A stretch of DNA of 6,967 nt from Calditrichia bacterium. Its GTDB lineage: Bacteria > Calditrichota > Calditrichia > RBG-13-44-9. Under the pieces are notes generated by a model that had not been told where the DNA came from, did not search any database, and saw nothing but the letters and a program-made list of their open reading frames with translations. Positions 1 through 5,223 of this stretch are shown here, in pieces; the first letter of the stretch is position 1; every line of letters starts with the position of its first letter. The stretch lies in contig JALXCH010000190.1 in assembly GCA_026991005.1 (NCBI GenBank), positions 1 through 6,967 on the forward strand, written 5' to 3'. The position numbers and the translations under genes are program-made.

Positions 1-30
1 CAAACTCAAAAATTTATTGGAATTCCCTGA
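1..30 (+). CDS. C-terminal end of an upstream gene, probably 7-carboxy-7-deazaguanine synthase QueE (partial)
   Basis: The first 27 bases read without interruption as QTQKFIGIP, followed by a TGA at 28-30; the rest of the gene lies outside the window. From memory of the family, QueE proteins of Bacteroidota-like bacteria often finish with a short tail of the form LQTHK-(Y/F/L)-(I/L)-x-(I/V)-P, which this matches closely. The gene stands immediately in front of queD and folE2, where a radical-SAM QueE is a natural neighbour: it uses the 6-carboxy-tetrahydropterin made by QueD. The stop codon overlaps the queD Shine-Dalgarno, as expected within an operon. Only nine residues are visible and no catalytic motif is present, so the identity is inference from tail similarity and context. 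QueC is the main alternative. Confidence 0.5.
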   Translation, partial: QTQKFIGIP

Positions 31-34
31 GGAG
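28..34 (+). promoter_or_regulatory. queD ribosome-binding site overlapping upstream stop codon
   Basis: The sequence TGAGGAG contains both the TGA stop of the upstream reading frame and a strong GAGGAG Shine-Dalgarno, with 5 nt between it and the ATG at 40. The arrangement supports translational coupling and fixes the queD start. Confidence 0.75.
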
Positions 35-39
35 AAATC

Positions 40-402
40 ATGGAAATTTTTAAGATATTTTCGTTTGATGCGTCCCATCGATTACCGGCTGTACCCGAAG
101 GCCATAAATGTGGCAATTTGCACGGGCATACGTTTCAGGTTACCGTTTACGTAAAAGGGCCGGTGGATGCCCGATACGGCTGGGTCATCGATTTTGCGGA
201 TATTAAGAAAGCTTTTCAACCGTTGTGGGAACAGCTGGACCATGCTTATTTGAACGACATTCCCGGGCTGGAAAATCCCACCAGCGAGAATCTGGCCCGC
301 TGGATCTGGCAGCGCCTGAAGCCTCAGTTACCCCTGTTAAGCAAAATTGTGGTAAACGAAACACCCACCTCCGGATGCATTTACACCGGCGAGGAGGAAT
401 AG
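40..402 (+). CDS. queD: 6-carboxy-5,6,7,8-tetrahydropterin synthase (QueD)
   Basis: This is a cytoplasmic zinc enzyme of the 6-pyruvoyl-tetrahydropterin synthase superfamily that converts 7,8-dihydroneopterin triphosphate to 6-carboxy-tetrahydropterin in queuosine/7-deazaguanine synthesis. The 120 residues equal the usual QueD length. Visible signatures are the first zinc histidine in FDASHRL (His13), the Cys-x3-His-Gly-His block C24-G-N-L-H28-G-H30 (catalytic Cys plus two zinc ligands), the VIDFADIK segment (49-56), LDHAYLN with Asp67-His68 of the catalytic relay, PTSEN (80-84), and Glu107 in VNET, the usual pterin-anchoring glutamate. The Cys before HGH favours QueD over the PTPS-III type, which has Glu there. 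The start follows a strong Shine-Dalgarno. The gene sits between a probable queE end and folE2, 3 nt from the latter. The C-terminus is an EEE tail whose codons double as the folE2 ribosome-binding site. Confidence 0.93.
   Translation: MEIFKIFSFDASHRLPAVPEGHKCGNLHGHTFQVTVYVKGPVDARYGWVIDFADIKKAFQPLWEQLDHAYLNDIPGLENPTSENLARWIWQRLKPQLPLLSKIVVNETPTSGCIYTGEEE
391..397 (+). promoter_or_regulatory. folE2 ribosome-binding site inside the queD coding end
   Basis: GAGGAGG lies within the last three sense codons of queD (GAG GAG GAA, read as Glu-Glu-Glu) and 8 nt before the folE2 ATG at 406. It supports that start and implies coupling of folE2 translation to queD. Confidence 0.75.
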
Positions 403-405
403 CCC

Positions 406-1203
406 ATGAAGGATGTTCAGAACCAGCCGGATACCCGGGGCATTCCCATCAATCAGGTGGGGGTTAGCGACCTGCGATACCCCATCATCGTGCTGGACCG
501 CGCCCACCGGGAGCAGCAAACGGTTGCGCGACTGAAACTCACGGTGGATTTACCCCACAATTACAAAGGCACCCACATGAGCCGATTCATCGAGGTGCTC
601 AATCAACACCGGGGAAAAATGACCATGTGGACCATGCCGGATTTGCTGCACGATTTGCGCCAGCGTTTCGAAGCAGAAAGCGCCCGGGCAGAGGTGCGGT
701 TCCCTTATTTCATTGAAAAGGCAGCCCCGGTTACCGGAGCACGCGCCCTCATGGATTACGACTGTGCGTTTATTGGGCAAACCAGCGCCGGGGAGGATGA
801 TTTTGTGCTGTTGGTTGAAGTCCCCGTGACCAGCCTGTGCCCCTGCAGTAAGGAAATCAGTGATTATGGTGCCCACAACCAGAGGGGCAAAATTATCATG
901 GAAATTCGCCATACAGAGGACGCTACGGGAAATCCGCACATGGTATGGATTGAGGAATTGGTGGAATACGCCGAAGCCTCTGCCTCGGCACCGGTGTACG
1001 CTTTACTTAAACGCCCGGACGAACGCCATGTAACCATGCAGGCTTACGACAACCCTGTATTCGTAGAGGATATGGTGCGCAACGTTGCTCAGAAGTTGAT
1101 GGCTGACGAGCGAATAGCCTGGTTCCGGGTGCAGGCAATTAATTACGAAAGCATCCACAACCACAATGCCTTTGCTTGCATCGAATGGCAGCGACCCCGG
1201 TGA
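406..1203 (+). CDS. folE2: GTP cyclohydrolase IB (FolE2, GCYH-IB)
   Basis: This cytoplasmic enzyme (EC 3.5.4.16) hydrolyses GTP to 7,8-dihydroneopterin triphosphate, precursor of folate and of the QueD substrate. It belongs to the FolE2/MptA family (COG1469), which is unrelated in sequence to FolE and accepts metals other than zinc. The 265 residues match bacterial family members. Recognisable blocks are DVQNQPDTRGIPINQVGV near the N-terminus (3-20), VDLPHNYKGTHMSRF (47-61), VPVTSLCPCSKEISDYGAHNQRG (139-161) carrying the metal/active-site Cys145-Pro-Cys147 and His157, SAPVYALLKRPDER (194-207), and the C-terminal SIHNHNAFA block (249-257). No expected element is missing. It begins 3 nt after queD, with its Shine-Dalgarno inside queD, so it is in the same operon, where it would feed QueD directly. 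A role in folate synthesis as well is likely. It ends 12 bp from the convergent tamB-like gene, and I see no terminator hairpin. Confidence 0.93.
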   Translation: MKDVQNQPDTRGIPINQVGVSDLRYPIIVLDRAHREQQTVARLKLTVDLPHNYKGTHMSRFIEVLNQHRGKMTMWTMPDLLHDLRQRFEAESARAEVRFPYFIEKAAPVTGARALMDYDCAFIGQTSAGEDDFVLLVEVPVTSLCPCSKEISDYGAHNQRGKIIMEIRHTEDATGNPHMVWIEELVEYAEASASAPVYALLKRPDERHVTMQAYDNPVFVEDMVRNVAQKLMADERIAWFRVQAINYESIHNHNAFACIEWQRPR

Positions 1204-1215
1204 TTCTTGCTCTTT

Positions 1216-4200
1216 CTACCGCTCGAATTTGAAAATTAAATCCACGCCCTTGGTTTTGGCATCGCCTTCTACAATCTGCAGGAAGAGATTGCGCACCACC
1301 TCATACTCCACGCGAATGGTCTCTTTGGCAACATCGTCGTCGGTTTCGCTTCCAATGGCTCGCCGGTAGCTTACAAACAGCCGGTTGGTCAGGTACTTCC
1401 CCACCACAAAAGTGGCCTGCTCCCAATTATCCCGCGCTTTAATCTCAATCATATCGATGCTGAATTCTTTCCCCAGCGAGCGGGTCAATTCCGTGGAAAT
1501 CACCCCGGCAGCCATATCTAACAACAACTGGTTTCCGGCACTGCCCGCATTCTCGCCAGCAGAAAATGCTTCCCCGTAAAGTAAATCCTCCCGGCTGCGC
1601 CCAAACATGATGTAAGAAATCGCTTCGGTCTGATCAATCGCTTTCCCATTCAGGAAAAAATGCATCCGGAAATGATTTAAGCGCCCACTTACCACCAGTT
1701 TCATGGTCTTCAAATTCTGGCGGGAATCGCGAAACTCGTATTCCGCTTCCACCACCAGCTCCGGATTCACCTCCGGTTCTCCCCGGAAACGCAGCATTCC
1801 TTTGTAAATCCGAAAATTCTTTCCCAGAAAGTTGACATTCCCCTTGTTGGCTTCAATCTGCCCTGTGATGTGCAGGGAAGAAGGGGCTTTCTCCAGTTGA
1901 AGCTCTCCCCGTAATTCCAGATGCATGTTGGGGGATTTTATCCAGGTGTCCTCGGGGAAGCGAACCAGAATGGTTCCCCGAAAATCGCGTAAAAGGCGGG
2001 AGTTAAAAATGGTATCGATATATTCCTGCACGATTTCGCCGGGGAGTTTCTCTTCCTTCCGGGGAACCACCTTGCGGGTAGCCTGAACCAGCAAGGGAAC
2101 ACCGGCATTGTCCCGGCTCTCTTCACCAATCATTTCCAGAAAATCCGGTAAATACACCACGGAGTGATCCACCGTTACCGTTCCCCCCAGCAGGGAACTA
2201 TCCCGACTCACCCGTGCCTGCAAATCGCTGGAGAGCATCAGGTGGAAGTTTGTGGTCTGGATGAGGGGAAATCTCCGGATATCCGCCCGCGCCATGGCTC
2301 GCGTAATGTGTGCCTTCCAGATGGAACTATCGGCTTCTACAAAACCGGTGAGGAGCAATTGCCCTTTTTGCCGGGTGAGTTTCAGGTAATCCAGGACAAA
2401 TCGCGTGCTGTCGGCATGGACTTCTCCGGAGATGTCGCGATAATCCAGATTGGGTTCCACCAGGGTGAAGCGCCCCTTTTCCCAGTGTAAGGAACCGGCG
2501 AATTGGGGTCGGAGGAGGGTATTTGTCCAGCTCAATTCTCCCTGAATCCTTCCCCCCAGGCGAATTTTATCACCCAGGAAGGGATTTAAATTTTCCAGCG
2601 CGAATTGCTCCGCTTTCAGGTGGGTTTCCATTGGCTGCTGGCGCTGCCAGGTGAAACGATGTTGAGCAGGATGGATCACCAGTGGCAGGTGACCATACCA
2701 GTGTAAAAGGCTGTGCTCGGCTGCATCCACCTGCACTTCCCAGTTTAACCTCTCCTGCCGATAAGCAAACTCTCCCTGCAAACGATGCAGCCCCAGGGTG
2801 TCCTTCCCTTCCGCCTGCCAATGCACTTTCCCCTGAATTTCCGGAGAAGAGAACGTTCCCTGCACAGAAAGGTCAAGGTTAAGTTTACCGGAGGGAACTT
2901 GTTCACTCAGGGAGGTCGGCAGCATCTCCGCAAACCGAAAATTCTGAACGGAGAGGCGAACATTTTCCTTTCCCTGCAATCCCAGTTCTCCCTGGAGTTC
3001 CACCAGCGCCGGTGCCTCCGTGCAGGAAGCACATTTCCAGCGCACATCCCGGAAGGTAAAATGATGGCGGTGGTAACTGAAGTGCATGGTCGGTTCCCCC
3101 TCCCAGCGAGTATTTTTCAGTTGCAGCAGAAATCGGGGTAAATCCACCTGCAGCACAGAATCCTGGCGCAGATGCGCTGCGATATCTCCGGCAATCTCCT
3201 CTCCCTGCCAGAACTTCCCCTCCACAACGAAAGAGGCGGCCCGGGAACGAGCACGGAGATTCAAACTATCCAGCGGTACACTGCCCAGATGAAGTTGTTG
3301 TAATTGCAGGCGAATGGAGGGGAAAGGACGACGTCCCCGCCAACACCAGATCAGTTCTCCAAATCCGGTGTCCGCCTGCACCGGATAAAACCGCAGCTTT
3401 TTCAATCGGAAGCGCACTTCGGTACGCAATGAATCGCGATTTCCCTGGACGGAAGCATGAAAGGTACCCTGTACATCCGTTTGCTTTATTGGGAGGTAGG
3501 GAAGAATGTAACTCAAGCTATCCACACGACCGGTTAGCATCAGGGAAATGGCACTATCCGGACGCATTGTGCCCTGTGCCTGTAAGCTGCCTCCCGCAGC
3601 CCGGGCACGCAAAAGACGGAGATGTGTGGTTCCGTTATCCAGACTGGCGATGAGGTAAGCACTATCCACCGGCGCCTGCGCCAATTGCGAGTCTCGAAAC
3701 CGAGCCTGAATTTCCCCCTTTAGCTTCGAGAAAGAGGTCAAATTCCCACGGTAACTCACCTTCCCGTTCAAATGACTCTCCCACTTCTCTGTCCGCAGCA
3801 AAGGAGCCAGATTGAGTCCCTGCACCGCAAGCTGTACTTCAACCTGTGAAGTGTGCTGCACATCCGGCCAGGAACCAGCCAGCTGCGCTTTTCCCCATTC
3901 CCCCTGTGCCCGGAGCCGGAGATTCAAGTCACCCTGCCCATAGCTCGCCCGGAGCTTCAAACTATCCACATTGCGCCGGGCTATCCGTAAGCGGTACAAT
4001 TCCACCTGCAATTCAGCCCAAGCTTGTTCGGGAGAAAATCCCTCCCCGCGAAGGCTGAACTTCCCATTGCCAGTAACTTCCGGAATTCCCCCGGGGAGCC
4101 AATCCCGTAAACGGAAATGAGAGAAGCTACCCTGCAAAGAATACCGGGGGAAAGCCCGTTGATGGGAAGAATCCGGAAGCAGTAAAACCCCTTGAAGGGC

Positions 4201-5094
4201 AATTTCCCGATTGTCCTCTTTTAAATGAAGGTGCAAATGCAAGCTATCTTCCCGCTGCTGGAATTGCCACTCCAGGCGGGGACGCGCAGAAAACCGCAAC
4301 ACCGGGAGGAAAAAGGAAATTTCCTGAAAGCTAAGTGTCGGAATATAACCGCTTACCTCGGAAGTCGCCGCCTCCCCTGTCCCACGACGGGCAGAGGCAA
4401 ACAACCGGTTACCCTCGGTTTCCAGCTTCAAGCGCTCCACCACCATCTCTTCCCCATTGCGATGGAAAGCTAAAGATGCTTTTTTAAGTCGAAATTCCGG
4501 TTGCGGACAATGGAACTGCAGCCGGTAAAGCAGCAGTGCCTGGGAGTCCGCACTGTAAAAGCCGGAGAGTACCAGATTGAGCTCATCCAGCAAATCCGGG
4601 ATTTCCGGTTTGCCAGTACGGAGGCAAATCCGCCCCCGCCGTAAACTCAATTGCTCCACCCGAACCTGCATCTCAAATGGCTTTTTTAATGAATCTTCTG
4701 CTTCTGGCTGCACTCGCAAAAGAGGTTCAAAATTCCAGCGACCCTCCGGTTCTTTCCGCAAACAAACATAAGGAGAATCTATTTCCAGGGAATCGATTTG
4801 AATCGTGTTATGCCACAATGCCCATAACCGATAACGCAGGGAAAGTTGAGGAAGGTAAAGCAGGGTGTCTTCTCCGGTGGTTATCAGCACTTCAGTAAAG
4901 GTCAGGTGAGTAAACAGATTGCCTTTTAATGCTCCAATGTGCAGGGTGGGATGTAGCCGGGTGTTGATCTGCTCCACCAGAAGATTTTTTAACTGTTGCT
5001 TTGCCCAGCCGGTCTGGAGGATTCCTGCCAGTGTTACCAGCAGGAGAATCAGGATTCCCAAAATAAGTGTAAGGATTTTTGCAAAACGCTTCAT
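1216..5094 (-). CDS. tamB: TamB-like translocation/assembly module protein with C-terminal TamB (DUF490) domain
   Basis: This is a very long envelope protein of the AsmA/TamB superfamily, predicted to span the periplasm and to work with an Omp85 barrel in outer-membrane protein assembly or lipid movement. The 1292 residues are close to the size of E. coli TamB. A basic start (MKRFAK) precedes one hydrophobic segment (about 7-26), read as an uncleaved inner-membrane anchor. After it come IGALKGNLFTHLTFTEV and LEIDSP, typical of the AsmA-like N-terminus, then about 1000 residues of alternating amphipathic beta strands. The last 215 residues carry the TamB signature: LGKNFRIYKGMLRFRGEPEVNP (about 1090-1111), ISYIMFGRS (about 1159-1167), VISTELTRSLGKEFSIDMIEI (about 1198-1218), VGKYLTNRLFVSYRR (about 1231-1245), and a final strand GVDLIFKFER. 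The start is firm: an in-frame TAA abuts the ATG, a GGAG lies 9 nt upstream, and the anchor follows at once. Cysteines are few but include C688-A-S-C691. The upstream gene is the Omp85 partner. Confidence 0.9.
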   Translation of the reverse strand: MKRFAKILTLILGILILLLVTLAGILQTGWAKQQLKNLLVEQINTRLHPTLHIGALKGNLFTHLTFTEVLITTGEDTLLYLPQLSLRYRLWALWHNTIQIDSLEIDSPYVCLRKEPEGRWNFEPLLRVQPEAEDSLKKPFEMQVRVEQLSLRRGRICLRTGKPEIPDLLDELNLVLSGFYSADSQALLLYRLQFHCPQPEFRLKKASLAFHRNGEEMVVERLKLETEGNRLFASARRGTGEAATSEVSGYIPTLSFQEISFFLPVLRFSARPRLEWQFQQREDSLHLHLHLKEDNREIALQGVLLLPDSSHQRAFPRYSLQGSFSHFRLRDWLPGGIPEVTGNGKFSLRGEGFSPEQAWAELQVELYRLRIARRNVDSLKLRASYGQGDLNLRLRAQGEWGKAQLAGSWPDVQHTSQVEVQLAVQGLNLAPLLRTEKWESHLNGKVSYRGNLTSFSKLKGEIQARFRDSQLAQAPVDSAYLIASLDNGTTHLRLLRARAAGGSLQAQGTMRPDSAISLMLTGRVDSLSYILPYLPIKQTDVQGTFHASVQGNRDSLRTEVRFRLKKLRFYPVQADTGFGELIWCWRGRRPFPSIRLQLQQLHLGSVPLDSLNLRARSRAASFVVEGKFWQGEEIAGDIAAHLRQDSVLQVDLPRFLLQLKNTRWEGEPTMHFSYHRHHFTFRDVRWKCASCTEAPALVELQGELGLQGKENVRLSVQNFRFAEMLPTSLSEQVPSGKLNLDLSVQGTFSSPEIQGKVHWQAEGKDTLGLHRLQGEFAYRQERLNWEVQVDAAEHSLLHWYGHLPLVIHPAQHRFTWQRQQPMETHLKAEQFALENLNPFLGDKIRLGGRIQGELSWTNTLLRPQFAGSLHWEKGRFTLVEPNLDYRDISGEVHADSTRFVLDYLKLTRQKGQLLLTGFVEADSSIWKAHITRAMARADIRRFPLIQTTNFHLMLSSDLQARVSRDSSLLGGTVTVDHSVVYLPDFLEMIGEESRDNAGVPLLVQATRKVVPRKEEKLPGEIVQEYIDTIFNSRLLRDFRGTILVRFPEDTWIKSPNMHLELRGELQLEKAPSSLHITGQIEANKGNVNFLGKNFRIYKGMLRFRGEPEVNPELVVEAEYEFRDSRQNLKTMKLVVSGRLNHFRMHFFLNGKAIDQTEAISYIMFGRSREDLLYGEAFSAGENAGSAGNQLLLDMAAGVISTELTRSLGKEFSIDMIEIKARDNWEQATFVVGKYLTNRLFVSYRRAIGSETDDDVAKETIRVEYEVVRNLFLQIVEGDAKTKGVDLIFKFER

Positions 5095-5103
5095 TTAATT
5101 CAT

Positions 5104-5107
5104 CTCC
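5104..5107 (-). promoter_or_regulatory. tamB ribosome-binding site next to a repeat hairpin
   Basis: On the minus strand GGAG lies 9 nt before the tamB ATG. The stem of the nearest palindrome begins only 3 nt further upstream (5111), so a folded hairpin would sit against the ribosome-binding site. A tiny ATG-AAT-TAA frame (5103 to 5095) lies between this site and the true start, but zero spacing makes its translation unlikely. Confidence 0.65.
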
Positions 5108-5130
5108 GTAACGCAAACTTTAGTTTGCGT
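5107..5130 (+). repeat. Palindrome unit 1 (plus orientation)
   Basis: Perfect 9-bp arms ACGCAAACT (5111-5119) and AGTTTGCGT (5122-5130) flank a TT centre. The foot is GTA(A). It lies closest to the tamB start and, as RNA, would form a hairpin just upstream of the tamB ribosome-binding site. Confidence 0.8.
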
Positions 5131-5134
5131 AAAA

Positions 5135-5158
5135 TGTCAGGCAAACTTTAGTTTGCCA
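5135..5158 (+). repeat. Palindrome unit 2 (plus orientation)
   Basis: Arms GGCAAACT (5140-5147) and AGTTTGCC (5150-5157) flank a TT centre, with a degenerate foot TGTCA (5135-5139). It faces unit 3, and the junction TTGCC-AAT-GGCAA is itself an inverted repeat. Confidence 0.8.
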
Positions 5159-5159
5159 A

Positions 5160-5183
5160 TGGCAAGCTAAAGCTTGCTCTACA
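5160..5183 (-). repeat. Palindrome unit 3 (minus orientation)
   Basis: Arms GCAAGCT and AGCTTGC (5162-5168 and 5171-5177) have a centre that reads TT on the minus strand, and a TGTAG foot (5179-5183 on the minus strand). Relative to the other units both arms are changed (A to G in one, T to C in the other), so pairing is kept. Confidence 0.8.
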
Positions 5184-5185
5184 AA

Positions 5186-5213
5186 TATAAAACGCGCAAA
5201 CTGAAGTTTGCGC
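5186..5213 (-). terminator. Possible weak intrinsic terminator or attenuator after the Omp85 gene
   Basis: Read on the minus strand, unit 4 gives a GC-capped stem (GCGCAAAC, loop TTCA, GTTTGCGC) followed by GTTTTATAT, a T-rich run. Placed just after the Omp85 stop, it could partly terminate or pause transcription between the two envelope genes, or protect the upstream mRNA from 3' decay. The T run is interrupted by A and one G precedes it, so full termination is doubtful. Confidence 0.35.
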
Positions 5214-5217
5214 TACA
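5194..5217 (-). repeat. Palindrome unit 4 (minus orientation)
   Basis: Perfect 9-bp arms GCGCAAACT (5194-5202) and AGTTTGCGC (5205-5213) have a centre that reads TC on the minus strand. The TGTAG foot is at 5213-5217. It is the unit nearest the end of the Omp85 gene, 11 bp before that gene's stop codon in plus coordinates (10 bases between 5213 and the TAA at 5224-5226). Confidence 0.8.
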
Positions 5218-5223
5218 CCCACC

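Larger units (their letters stand above)
5107..5217. repeat. Cluster of four REP-like palindromes, two per orientation (BIME-like)
   Basis: The 129-bp gap between the Omp85 gene and tamB is nearly filled by four imperfect copies of one short palindrome. Reading units 1 and 2 on the plus strand and units 3 and 4 on the minus strand aligns them all: a foot like TGTAG, then a stem GCAAACT, a two-base centre TT or TC, and AGTTTGC. Units 3 and 4 have a perfect GTAG foot; unit 1 has GTAA and unit 2 has GTCA. Foot plus hairpin resembles REP sequences mobilised by REP-associated tyrosine transposases, and opposed copies resemble BIMEs. No such transposase is in the window, so the assignment to that class is inference; the repeats themselves are plain in the sequence. 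Confidence 0.8.

Noticed and set aside
550..939. 129-codon open frame on the minus strand inside folE2
   Set aside because: It is antisense to well-conserved FolE2 motifs and has no family features of its own.
406..1203. QueF (NADPH-dependent 7-cyano-7-deazaguanine reductase) as the gene after queD
   Set aside because: Operon context suggested it at first, but the protein carries FolE2 blocks (TSLCPCSKEISDYGAHNQRG, SIHNHNAFA) and length, and lacks the QueF motif.
5182..5189. TATATTTG on the minus strand, matching the Bacteroidota -7 element TAnnTTTG, as a tamB promoter
   Set aside because: No TTTG -33 element lies at the usual distance upstream; the nearest TTTG is only 7 nt away inside the unit 4 stem. 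The match is more simply the A/T linker between repeats.
5107..5217. CRISPR array
   Set aside because: The repeats are short palindromes in opposed orientations with linkers of only a few bases, without regular spacers or cas genes.
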